DNA from: Nocardioides soli
Lineage (GTDB): Bacteria; Actinomycetota; Actinomycetes; Propionibacteriales; Nocardioidaceae
Reading direction: 5' to 3'
NCBI RefSeq assembly: GCF_014191495.1
Contig: NZ_JACHWR010000005.1
Span: forward strand, 209,574 to 273,573
Length of the DNA stretch: 64,000 nucleotides
Shown: positions 27,101 through 34,257 of the stretch, one piece after another
How the letters are laid out: every line of letters begins with the position of its first letter
Position numbering within the stretch: the first letter of the stretch is position 1
Position numbers and translations under genes: made by a program
Notes under the pieces: generated by a model
Told to the model about the DNA's origin: nothing
The model's database searches: none
What the model saw: the letters and a program-made list of their open reading frames with translations, nothing else

Positions 27101-30100
27101 CGCGGTGGGCAGCCCGGCGAAGGCCGTCACCGTCGACCTGCTGGCGGCCGCCACCGACATCGACGGCCCCGGCCCGCTGGCGATCACGGCCGCGACGATC
27201 ACCACCGACCTGGGCGGCACGGTCGACCTGCGCGCCGACGGGACCTTCCGTTACGACCCGCCCGGCTCGGCGAGCTGCACCGGCACGGACTCGTTCGACT
27301 ACACGGTCTCCGACGCGGCGAGCCCGCCGGCGACCACCACCGCCACCGTCGAGATCGCGGTCGCCGACTGCGTCTGGTACGTCGACAACACCGCCCCGGC
27401 CGGTGGGGACGGCACCGCCGCGGCGCCGTTCGACACCCTCGCCGAGGCCGAGACGGCCTCCGGGGCCGACGACACCGTCTTCGTCTACGTCGGTGACGGC
27501 ACCAGCAGCGGCCTCGGCACGGGCTTCCGGATGGACCCGCGAGAGCGGCTGCTCGGCGAGGCCGCCGGCCTGACCGTCTCGGGTGTCGCGCTCGTCGCGC
27601 CCGAGCCCGGGGCGCGGCCGCTGCTGACCGCCAGCGGTGCGGACGTCATCGCGCTCGACGACGCCAACGTCGTGCGCGGCCTCCAGATCGACCCAGCGGG
27701 CGGTGGCGGCGTCGCCGGTGCCGCCGGCGACACCGGCGGCGGCACGCTCGCCGACCTCCGGATCATCGACACCGGCGTCGCCGGCACGGGGCCCGCGCTC
27801 GGACTCACCGACACCACCGGCACGTACGCCGTCTCGGACCTGGTCGTGGACACCTCGGCGGCGACGAGCCCGCCCGCCACCGCAGTCGGGATCCGGCTGG
27901 TCAACGCCGGCACGGTGACGTTCGCCGACGCCGGCACGATCCGGCTGGTCACGAAGGGCGCCAAGGCCCTGGAGGTGAGTGGCACCGCACTCGGGAGCGG
28001 GTCGGTCTTCGACGCGATCACGGTCACCGGCTCATCCTCGGGTGCCGTCACGATGACGAACGCGACCGGTACGACGACCTTCGCCGGCCTCGACCTGACC
28101 ACCACCGGAGGAGCGGCAGCCGCCTTCGCGCTCAGCAACGCGGGCACCGTGCAGGTGCCCGCCGCCGCCACCGCCGACGTGGACGCGACCGGTGGGCCCG
28201 CGGTCGCGGTGATCGGCACCGGCGGCGCGGTGCTGCACTTCGACCGGGTCCGCTCGACCGGCAGCGCCACCGCCGGGATCGGCCTCTCCGGACTCGGCAC
28301 CGGTGTCTTCAGCGCCGCGGCCACCAGCGCCGTCAGCGGAGCGGCCGGGGTCGCGTTCGACCTCGACGGCGGCTCGGGCGACGTCACGTACGCCGGATCG
28401 ATCGACGACGGCGACGGCAGAGCGGTCGAGATCACCGGGCGCAGCGGCGGCGCCGTGACCTTCAGCGGCTCCGTCACCGACGCTGCCGACGCCGGCGGCG
28501 GCATCGCGGTCTCCGGCAACACCGGCGGCTCGACGACGTTCTCCGGCGCCGCCAAGCAGCTCGACACCGGTGCCGAGCCTGCGGTCACGATGCAGGCCAG
28601 CAGCGGACACACCCTCTCGTTCACCGGTGGCGGGCTCGTCATCCGCGCGACCAGCGGTGCGGGGCTGCGCGCCGTAGATGGCGGCTCGATCGCCGTCACC
28701 GGCAGCGGCAACCGCATCGCCACGACGACCGGCACCGCGCTGGACGTGTCCGGCACCGCCATCGCCACCGCAGGCGTGACCTTCCAGAGCATCTCGGCCA
28801 CCGGCGCCCCCGTCGGGATCCGGCTCGACGACACCGGCACCACGGCCGGCGCCGGCTCGCTCACCGTGACCGGCGACGGCGGCAGCTGCACCACCTCGAC
28901 CCGTGCGACGTGCTCGGGCGGCGAGATCGCCGACGCCGCCGGAGGAGACGACACGGGCGCCACCCCCACCGGCACCGGCATCGTGCTCAACCGGACCCGC
29001 GCCCCGTCGCTGACCAGGATGTGGCTCCACGGCCACGCCAACTACGCGATCCGGGGGACCGGGGTGGTCGGCTTCACGATGGCCGACAGCGTGGTCGACG
29101 GTGCCAACGGCACCACCCCGGCCGGTCCCTACTACGACTCCGCGATCTTCTTCGACGGACTGACGGGGTCGGCGTCGATCACCCGGACGCTCATCCAGGG
29201 CGGGGCCGGCAACAACCTGCGGGTCAGCAACGGCACCGGGACCCTCGACCGGCTGGTACTCGACCAGGTTGAGCTCGGTCTCTCGGGTGCCACGCCGACC
29301 AACGACGCGGTGCTGCTGCAGACCTCCGGCACCGCCGGCATGAAGGTCACCGTCAAGAACAGCTCCTTCTTCAGCGCCGCGGGCGATCTGCTGCAGCTCG
29401 ACCACAGCGGCACCGGACCGGCCGACCTGGTGCTCACCGGCAACACCTTCAGCAACGGTCACCCGGCGATCGCCGAGGCGGGCGGCGGCGTCACCCTGAC
29501 CCAGAGCGGCGGCAGCGGCGTCATGAGCGCGACAGTCACCGGCAACAGCTTCCGGGGCGCCGTGGGCAACGCCTTCACCGCGGTGAAGGGGCTGGGTCCC
29601 TCCGTCCAGACCGGGACCTTCCAGAGCAACACGGTGGGTGTCGCCGGCGGCGTCGGCTCGGGCTCCCTGGCCGGCAGCGGGGTCAAGATCCAGTCGCTGG
29701 GCGAGGGGTCGAGCACCTGGGCGGTGCGCTCCAACCAGATCCGGCAGTACGGCGCGAGCGGCATCGAGATCCTGGCCGGCGGTGGCGGCATCGCGACCGG
29801 CGGTGCGATCGACGCGAGCATCGCCGACAACAACATCACCCAGTACGACCTGGGCAACCCGTCGGCGTACGGCATCCACCTCAACCTGGGCACCGTGGCC
29901 GGGGCCACCTTCAGCGGCTGCGCCGCGATCACCGGCAACACGGTGAGCACCGGCGGCGCGACCACGGACATCCGGCTCCGCCAGCGCTACTCGACGACGC
30001 TCCGACTGCCCGGCTACGCGGGTGCGTCGGCCGACCCGACCGCGGCCTCGGCCTTCGTGAACGCCAACAACATGGGCAGCAACGCCGTCCAGGTCGACAT

Positions 30101-30161
30101 CAGCAGCCCGCCCGGTGGCGGCGTCGTCGGCGGCGTGACCTGCGCGCAGCCACCGGCCTGA
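24111..30161 (+). CDS. giant secreted RTX / Ig-repeat / parallel beta-helix protein
   Basis: This 2016-aa protein starts at GTG 24111 with a Sec signal peptide (cleavage near ATAAPA, residue about 38). Residues about 43-190 hold about a dozen RTX-like GGxGxD calcium-binding nonapeptides. A cadherin-like domain follows (about 200-303). Seven tandem-95-type Ig repeats come next (about 303-966), each with a D-E-D start, an LANDTDxDG motif and an FTYT strand. Most repeats carry one Cys pair, which suggests an internal disulfide. An eighth diverged repeat leads into a right-handed beta-helix region (about 1086-2016) opening with VWYVDNTAPAGGDGT. No anchor is visible. It heads a run of same-strand genes with three tail-collar proteins, which suggests a secreted structural or adhesive role. 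Confidence 0.88.
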   Translation: MKQLSARRVRAFSPLLIGVLAALTTALLPPVPATAAPAAGRTACTINGTPGPDVLRGGPGRDVICGWGGDDVLIGGGGDDVLRGGGGDDVLRGGDGDDLLQGGRGADRLYGGAGDDVLRGYVGDDRLYGEAGDDELRGYRGRDRLDGGPGVDRLFGGPGSDRLIARGDDGAGDRISCGRGEDVVVADSGAQVQGRCQTAPGNRAPTQLRLVPARVAENQPAGTEVGRLQAVDPDSGDAHEFTLVPGAGADDNAAFVLDGDRLLTARPFDFEAAPRLSVRVQATDRGGLSLAASLTVEVTDVAENRAPTAVGDAYATDEDVDLRLPTTGTGGPTANDTDPDGDPLTVVAVDQASGGTVEIAAAEIVFRPEPDRCGTGSAGFRYTVSDGRGGSDSARVDVDLRCLPDPTVVRDDSATVDEDAPATTIDVLANDTDPDGDPVEIDSVTQPAHGTVVVTGGGSALTYRPAANFCSPPVDTFTYTVVDGPTATVSVSVDCVDDAPVAVADTLELTEDDPATAADPLANDTDVDGGPMSIDSVTQPAAGTVAIIGGGADATYEPDADACGPDSFTYTLSPGGSTATVAVEVACVDDAPVGVADTLEIAEDSGWTVVPVLANDTDVDDGPMATTGATGASHGQLDLIAGTISYRPAADYCGSDSFTYTLWPGNTTVPVTVTVTCVDDPPVAVSDSVTTTVDTPVELDVLANDTDVDGGPIAAEVVSGPAHGSLLLDDDGTGTYSPAEGYCNTRPGPAPDTFVYRLVPGGATATVAVTVTCSDDPPTAVDDTLLVAEDAPATPVAVLANDTDSDGGPMSVGAVTQPDHGVVVITGGGTGLTYEPAVNYCGPDSFTYTLSPGTSTATVEVTVGCVDDAPVAVDDAVTVEEDAAASALDVLANDTDIDGGPKRVDAVVSGPAHGTVLITGGGSGLTYTPEADYCNDPPGTDPDEFTYKLNGGDTAVVEVTVTCVNDAPVVPTVTLAGPRAAIGNTTLVVDTPTAAYSAVGSPAKAVTVDLLAAATDIDGPGPLAITAATITTDLGGTVDLRADGTFRYDPPGSASCTGTDSFDYTVSDAASPPATTTATVEIAVADCVWYVDNTAPAGGDGTAAAPFDTLAEAETASGADDTVFVYVGDGTSSGLGTGFRMDPRERLLGEAAGLTVSGVALVAPEPGARPLLTASGADVIALDDANVVRGLQIDPAGGGGVAGAAGDTGGGTLADLRIIDTGVAGTGPALGLTDTTGTYAVSDLVVDTSAATSPPATAVGIRLVNAGTVTFADAGTIRLVTKGAKALEVSGTALGSGSVFDAITVTGSSSGAVTMTNATGTTTFAGLDLTTTGGAAAAFALSNAGTVQVPAAATADVDATGGPAVAVIGTGGAVLHFDRVRSTGSATAGIGLSGLGTGVFSAAATSAVSGAAGVAFDLDGGSGDVTYAGSIDDGDGRAVEITGRSGGAVTFSGSVTDAADAGGGIAVSGNTGGSTTFSGAAKQLDTGAEPAVTMQASSGHTLSFTGGGLVIRATSGAGLRAVDGGSIAVTGSGNRIATTTGTALDVSGTAIATAGVTFQSISATGAPVGIRLDDTGTTAGAGSLTVTGDGGSCTTSTRATCSGGEIADAAGGDDTGATPTGTGIVLNRTRAPSLTRMWLHGHANYAIRGTGVVGFTMADSVVDGANGTTPAGPYYDSAIFFDGLTGSASITRTLIQGGAGNNLRVSNGTGTLDRLVLDQVELGLSGATPTNDAVLLQTSGTAGMKVTVKNSSFFSAAGDLLQLDHSGTGPADLVLTGNTFSNGHPAIAEAGGGVTLTQSGGSGVMSATVTGNSFRGAVGNAFTAVKGLGPSVQTGTFQSNTVGVAGGVGSGSLAGSGVKIQSLGEGSSTWAVRSNQIRQYGASGIEILAGGGGIATGGAIDASIADNNITQYDLGNPSAYGIHLNLGTVAGATFSGCAAITGNTVSTGGATTDIRLRQRYSTTLRLPGYAGASADPTAASAFVNANNMGSNAVQVDISSPPGGGVVGGVTCAQPPA

Positions 30162-30181
30162 CGAGAGGACAGCACACTTCC

Positions 30182-30682
30182 ATGGCAGAGCCCTTCCTCG
30201 CCGAGATCCGGCTGATGTCGTTCGAGTTCGCCCCGAAGGGGTGGGCGCTGTGCAACGGCCAGTTGCTCCCGATCAACCAGAACCAGGCACTGTTCTCGCT
30301 GCTCGGCACGACCTTCGGGGGCGACGGGCGGACGAACTTCGCGCTGCCCGACTACCGGGGACGCACCCCGATCCACGTCGGCGCCGGGCACACCCTGGGT
30401 GAGCGGGGCGGCGAGGTCGGCCACACCCTCTCGATGGGCGAGCTCCCCGCCCACACCCACCGGGTCCGGGCCTCGAACCACGCGGTGCCCGGCGCGACCG
30501 CTCCCGACGGGCGCTACCTGGGCCGGGCCAACAACGCGTACGCCGCGGGCCCGCCGAGCACGACGCTGCGCCCCGACACCGTGACCGCGGTCGGTGGCAG
30601 CCAGGCGCACCTCAACCTGCAGCCGTTCCTGACCATCAGCTTCTGCATCGCGCTGCAGGGCATCTTCCCGTCCCCGACCTGA
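30182..30682 (+). CDS. phage tail-collar (MdpB-like) protein 1
   Basis: This 166-aa protein matches the tail-collar/microcystin-dependent-protein family. The conserved pattern is FAPKGWALCNGQLLPINQNQ, then LLGTTFGGDG, FALPDYRGR and a C-terminal LQPFLTISFCIALQGIFPSP. The AHTHRVRAS segment carries the His-rich loop of the family. Such domains build phage tail-fibre collars, but non-phage copies occur in bacterial chromosomes as sets of three. It starts 21 bp after the giant secreted protein. No other phage gene is nearby. Confidence 0.88.
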   Translation: MAEPFLAEIRLMSFEFAPKGWALCNGQLLPINQNQALFSLLGTTFGGDGRTNFALPDYRGRTPIHVGAGHTLGERGGEVGHTLSMGELPAHTHRVRASNHAVPGATAPDGRYLGRANNAYAAGPPSTTLRPDTVTAVGGSQAHLNLQPFLTISFCIALQGIFPSPT

Positions 30683-30691
30683 GGAGGACTC

Positions 30692-31198
30692 GTGGCACAA
30701 CCGTACGTCGGCGAGATCCGCATGTTCGCCGGCAACTTCGCGCCGGCCGGGTGGCAGTTCTGCCAGGGCCAGCTGCTGCCGATCTCCGAGTACGAGACCC
30801 TGTTCCAGCTCCTCGGCACGACCTACGGCGGCGACGGCGAGTCGACGTTCGCCCTGCCGGATCTCCAGGGACGGATCCCGATCCACCAGGGCAACGGCTA
30901 CCACCTGGCCGAGACGGGGGGCGCCGAAGAGGTGACCCTGACGATCACCCAGATCCCGAACCACAGCCACGCCTGGCTGGCCGTCGGCGACCGCTCCGGC
31001 ACCCTGACCAGCCCGGCCGGAGCCCTGCCGGCGCCGTCGGCCAACGTGACGCCGTACCTCAACGAGGCTCCGGACGTGTCCTTCGCCGGCGCCGCGGCCG
31101 TGGCCACCGGCGGCAGTCAACCGCACACCAACCTGCAGCCCTACCTGTGCGTCAGCTTCATCATCTCGCTCTACGGGATCTTCCCGTCCCCGACCTGA
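30692..31198 (+). CDS. phage tail-collar (MdpB-like) protein 2
   Basis: This 168-aa paralogue of the preceding gene begins at GTG 30692 after a good GAGGAGG ribosome site. It shows FAPAGWQFCQGQLLPISEYE, LLGTTYGGDGES, FALPDLQGR, NHSHAWLA and the C-terminal LQPYLCVSFIISLYGIFPSP. The middle loop region differs strongly from copies 1 and 3, which is where tail-fibre-like proteins vary to change specificity. Spacing to its neighbours is under 10 bp. Confidence 0.88.
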   Translation: MAQPYVGEIRMFAGNFAPAGWQFCQGQLLPISEYETLFQLLGTTYGGDGESTFALPDLQGRIPIHQGNGYHLAETGGAEEVTLTITQIPNHSHAWLAVGDRSGTLTSPAGALPAPSANVTPYLNEAPDVSFAGAAAVATGGSQPHTNLQPYLCVSFIISLYGIFPSPT

Positions 31199-31206
31199 GG
31201 AGAGTC

Positions 31207-31728
31207 ATGGCCGACCCGTTCGTCGCCGAGATCCGGATCTTCCCCTTCAACTTCGCCCCCAAGGGATGGGCATGGTGCGACGGTCAGCTGCTGCCGCTGT
31301 CGCAGAACACGGCGCTGTTCTCGCTGCTCGGCACGACCTACGGCGGCAACGGCAAGTCCAACTTCGCGCTCCCCGACCTGCAGGGCCGGGCGCCGATGCA
31401 GCCCGGTCAGGGCCCGGGCCTCAGCGACCGGATGCTCGGCGAGGCCGGCGGCAGCGAGACGGTGACCCTGCTCGAGAGCGAGATGCCGGCGCACTCCCAC
31501 TCCCTCCGGGCCAGCACCGCGGATGCCGCCGATACCAACGAGCCGACCCCGAGCGCGTCCTATGCGACCTCGTCGGGAGGGCGCCTCTATCAGCAGAACG
31601 CCGACACCGAGCTGGACCCGGACACGCTGTCGGTCGCCGGCGGCGACCAGCCGCACAACAACATGCAGCCCTACCTCACCTGCTACTTCAACATCGCCCT
31701 GCAGGGCGTCTTCCCGCCACGGACATGA
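31207..31728 (+). CDS. phage tail-collar (MdpB-like) protein 3
   Basis: This third paralogue has 173 aa and starts at ATG 31207 after GAGGAGA. It shows FAPKGWAWCDGQLLPLSQNT, LLGTTYGGNGKS, FALPDLQGR, AHSHSLRA and the C-terminal MQPYLTCYFNIALQGVFPPR. Its stop overlaps the ATG of the GNAT gene (ATGA). Together with copies 1 and 2 it forms a tight transcription unit downstream of the giant secreted protein. Confidence 0.88.
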   Translation: MADPFVAEIRIFPFNFAPKGWAWCDGQLLPLSQNTALFSLLGTTYGGNGKSNFALPDLQGRAPMQPGQGPGLSDRMLGEAGGSETVTLLESEMPAHSHSLRASTADAADTNEPTPSASYATSSGGRLYQQNADTELDPDTLSVAGGDQPHNNMQPYLTCYFNIALQGVFPPRT

Positions 31729-32219
31729 CGATGACCGACGACGTCGCCACCGCGCGCCGGATCCGACTGCGGCCCGCCACCGAGGGAGACCGCGAGTTCC
31801 TGGTCCGGCTCTACGGCTCGGTGCGGGCCGAGGAGCTCGACCGGGTCGCGTGGCCGCCGGGGCAGCGCGACGCGTTCGTGCGCATGCAGTTCGACCTCCA
31901 GGACCGGCAGTACCGCCAGCACAACCCGCACGGCACGTTCGACGTGGTCGAGGTCGAGGAGCGCCCGGCCGGCCGGCTGTACGTCGACCGCCGCGCCACC
32001 GACATCCGGATCGTCGACATCGCGCTGCTCCCCGAGTACTGCGGCCGCGGCATCGGGACCCACCTGGTGCGGGAGGTGCTCGACGAGGCGGCGGCCTCCG
32101 GTCGGACCGCGAGCATCCACGTCGAGGTCCACAACCCGGCGGCCACCCTCTACGAGCGCCTGGGGTTCGCGGCCGTGGCCGAGGTGGGCGTCTACCGCCG
32201 GATGGAGTGGCGGTCGTGA
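31725..32219 (+). CDS. GNAT N-acetyltransferase
   Basis: This 164-aa acetyltransferase has the acetyl-CoA-binding motif A in VDIALLPEYCGRGIGTHLV (R/Q-x-x-G-x-G/A type) near residues 87-105 and a C-terminal YERLGFAAVAEVGVYRRMEW. It overlaps the third tail-collar gene by 4 nt, so it is coupled to that set. A GNAT beside tail-collar triplets suggests it may modify one of them, for example at the N-terminus or a lysine, but this is inference. Confidence 0.9.
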   Translation: MTMTDDVATARRIRLRPATEGDREFLVRLYGSVRAEELDRVAWPPGQRDAFVRMQFDLQDRQYRQHNPHGTFDVVEVEERPAGRLYVDRRATDIRIVDIALLPEYCGRGIGTHLVREVLDEAAASGRTASIHVEVHNPAATLYERLGFAAVAEVGVYRRMEWRS

Positions 32220-32233
32220 TGACGCACCTGGGC

Positions 32234-32545
32234 TTAGGCGAACGCGGCCTCGTAGCGCAGCCCGCCGTCCCGGGGCCCGAGCGGCACCAGGAAGAGATCG
32301 AGGTCGCCGAGGTCGGCGTGCCGCAGGGCGTAGGTGCCCTGCGGGAGCACAACGTCGGCCGGGCCGGAGAAGAACAGCGAGAACTGCTGCCGCGACCGGC
32401 CGTCCGGCCCGGGTCCGCCGGCCTCCTGGCTCTCCCACGTCTCGCTGAGCTCCAGACGGGCGTCGCGGTCGGCGAGCGCGACATCGAAGGAGTCGCCCAC
32501 GTGCGGAGCGAAGAGATCGTGCGTGAGCCACTGCGGTCCGGACAC
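32234..32545 (-). CDS. DUF6916-like small protein
   Basis: This 103-aa protein starts at GTG 32545. It resembles the small DUF6916-type proteins found beside tail-collar genes: LTHDLFAPHVGDSFDVAL at the start, a QQFSLFFSGP core and LPQGTYALRHADLGDLDLFLVPLGP at the end. TAGCAT lies 6 nt upstream of the start on its strand (32552-32557), predicting a leaderless transcript. It is convergent with the GNAT gene and divergent from a second protein with the same core. Function is unknown. Confidence 0.7.
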   Translation of the reverse strand: MSGPQWLTHDLFAPHVGDSFDVALADRDARLELSETWESQEAGGPGPDGRSRQQFSLFFSGPADVVLPQGTYALRHADLGDLDLFLVPLGPRDGGLRYEAAFA

Positions 32546-32584
32546 CCGCCGATGCTATGCCCCCGCCCGACGAGAGGAGCACCC

Positions 32585-32998
32585 GTGCCGCCCCTGACCC
32601 GCCGCGTCCTGCTCGGCTCGACCGCCCTGGTCGCGCTCGTGCAGCCCCTGATCGATCCCGTGCAGGCCTTCGCCGCCGGCCGGACCGGCGAGCGGCTGTA
32701 CCGCCGGGGCCGGTTCAAGCGCCGCCGCGGCCGGCGCTTCCGGCTCAGCGACGGCGCCGTCACCTACCGGGCCAAGCTGGTCAAGGTGCGCAACCTGCCC
32801 GACGGCACGGCCGGCGACCAGGAGCAGTTCAGCCTGCTCTTCCGCACCGCCCGGCGGCTGCCGGCCGACGGTGGCACCTACACCCTGCAGCGCGCGGGCT
32901 TCGTGCCGACCGCGCTGTTCGTCGTCCCGCTCGGAGCCAGCGGCCGGCTCTGCGAGGCCGTGATCAACAGCGCCCCGCGGAGGCGGCGCCGGCGCTGA
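32585..32998 (+). CDS. exported DUF6916-like protein
   Basis: This 137-aa protein begins at GTG 32585 after GAGAGGAG. The N-terminus has a twin-arginine-like TRRVLLGSTALVALVQPL signal. A basic stretch (RRGRFKRRRGRRFRL) follows, then a core (EQFSLLFRTA, LPADGGTYTLQRAGF, LFVVPLG) that parallels the neighbouring 103-aa protein. It ends in a run of arginines. It looks like an exported partner of the cytoplasmic paralogue. Function is unknown. Confidence 0.65.
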   Translation: MPPLTRRVLLGSTALVALVQPLIDPVQAFAAGRTGERLYRRGRFKRRRGRRFRLSDGAVTYRAKLVKVRNLPDGTAGDQEQFSLLFRTARRLPADGGTYTLQRAGFVPTALFVVPLGASGRLCEAVINSAPRRRRRR

Positions 32999-33005
32999 CC
33001 GCGGC

Positions 33006-33055
33006 GGGACGTCATCCGGACGGTGCAAGCGGGTGCTCCGTCCGGATGACGTCCC
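33006..33055. repeat. perfect 18-bp-arm palindromic repeat (GTCATCCGGA family), copy 1
   Basis: GGGACGTCATCCGGACGG (33006-33023) and CCGTCCGGATGACGTCCC (33038-33055) are perfect arms around a 14-nt loop containing GCAAGCGGGTGC. A degenerate copy with the same loop core is at 53030-53078. Its position, 8 bp after a stop codon, also allows a terminator role. Confidence 0.85.
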
Positions 33056-33104
33056 ACCGCCGCCGGCCCACGAAAGAGGCCAGTTCCCGTCCTCAATCGC
33101 GGCC

Positions 33105-33110
33105 TAGCCT
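33105..33110 (+). promoter_or_regulatory. -10 element of WYL regulator (leaderless)
   Basis: TAGCCT ends 6 nt before the ATG at 33117. Confidence 0.5.
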
Positions 33111-33116
33111 GGCGAC

Positions 33117-34115
33117 ATGAACACCAGTGCCCGGATGCTGCGGCTGCTCTCGCTCCTCCAGACCCACCGGTACTGGCCCGGCGGCGAGCTCGCGGACCGC
33201 CTGGAGGTGAGCCCGCGCACCCTGCGCCGCGACATCGACCGGATCCGCGAGCTCGGGTACGACGTCGACGCCGTGCGCGGGGTCAGCGGCGGCTACCAGC
33301 TGCGGGCGGGCAGCACGCTGCCGCCGCTGCTGCTCGAGGACGAGGAGGCGATCGCGATCGCGGTGGGCCTGCACACCGCCGCCTCCGGGGCGGTCGCCGG
33401 GCTGGAGGAGACCGCCGTGCAGGCGCTGGCCAAGGTGATCGCGTTGATGCCGCCGCGGCTGCGCCGGCGGATGGAGGCGCTGCGCTCCCAGACCGACGGG
33501 GTCCCGTGGGGCGGGGGACCGGTGGTCGACGCCACTGTGCTGAGCGTGCTCGCCCAGGCCTGCCGCGACGACGAGCCGGTCGGCTTCGTCTACACCGCGC
33601 GTCCCCGCGACGGGCGCGCGGCCGAGCCGACGCAGCGGCGGGTCGAGCCGCACCGGCTGGTGTCGCTCGGCCGCCGCTGGTACCTCGTCGGCTACGACCG
33701 CGACCGCCAGGACTGGCGCTCGTTCCGGGTCGACCGGATGCGCGACGCCACCACCACCGGGCACCGCTTCCGCCCGCGGGAGCTGCCCGCCGCCGACGCC
33801 GCGTCGTTCGTGCAGGCGGGGATCCGCTCGGCGCCGCAGCGCTACGACGTGCGGGTCCGGTTCGCCGCCGATGCCGACACGGTCGCGGCGTACGTCGGCC
33901 GGTGGGCCACCGTCGAGCCGGCCGGGGCCGGCTGCGTGATGCACATGCCCAGCGACAGCCTGGACTGGCCGCTGATGGTGCTGGCCCATCTCGACAGCGA
34001 GTTCACCGTCGAGGGCCCGGCCGAGCTCGTGGACGCGGTGGCCCGGGTCGGGGAGCGATTTGCCCGGGCGGTCCCTCGGGGTGGCGGGTCGGGGCGTGGG
34101 TCCATCAAGGGATGA
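33117..34115 (+). CDS. WYL-domain transcriptional regulator (YafY/PafC-like)
   Basis: This 332-aa regulator has an N-terminal winged helix (RMLRLLSLLQTHRYWPGGELADRLEVSPRTLRRDIDRIRELG), a central WYL domain near residues 140-220 (VEPHRLVSLGRRWYLVGYDRDRQDWRSFRVDRM) and a C-terminal WCX extension. WYL regulators sense nucleic acids or nucleotides and control stress or defence genes. The last codons and the TGA stop lie inside the 84-bp repeat at 34101-34184, so the present C-terminus (GSIKG) was supplied by that element. Confidence 0.92.
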   Translation: MNTSARMLRLLSLLQTHRYWPGGELADRLEVSPRTLRRDIDRIRELGYDVDAVRGVSGGYQLRAGSTLPPLLLEDEEAIAIAVGLHTAASGAVAGLEETAVQALAKVIALMPPRLRRRMEALRSQTDGVPWGGGPVVDATVLSVLAQACRDDEPVGFVYTARPRDGRAAEPTQRRVEPHRLVSLGRRWYLVGYDRDRQDWRSFRVDRMRDATTTGHRFRPRELPAADAASFVQAGIRSAPQRYDVRVRFAADADTVAAYVGRWATVEPAGAGCVMHMPSDSLDWPLMVLAHLDSEFTVEGPAELVDAVARVGERFARAVPRGGGSGRGSIKG

Positions 34116-34184
34116 AGGCCGACCCGCGCTCACCCGGGCGAGCTCAGCCGGGGATGCGCGGTTTCGCCCTCATTCCATGGTGAA
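34101..34184. repeat. 84-bp inverted-repeat element, copy 2 (inverted)
   Basis: This element has the same 84-bp length as 9075-9158 in the opposite orientation. Arms are TCCATCAAGGGATGA (34101-34115) and TCATTCCATGGTGAA (34170-34184). The shared core includes GAGCTCAGCCGGGGA. It overlaps the stop codon of the WYL gene. Confidence 0.82.
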
Positions 34185-34257
34185 CCTGTGACCCCAGGCG
34201 CACCCGACCGGCCCCGACGGGATGGTGCCGGCCACTGCGGTCTTCGTAGCTCTACGG

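Noticed and set aside
30182..31728. A prophage, suggested by three phage tail-collar genes
   Set aside because: No capsid, terminase, portal, integrase, lysis or other tail gene is present, and the neighbours are a secreted repeat protein and a GNAT. Stand-alone collar triplets are known in bacterial chromosomes.
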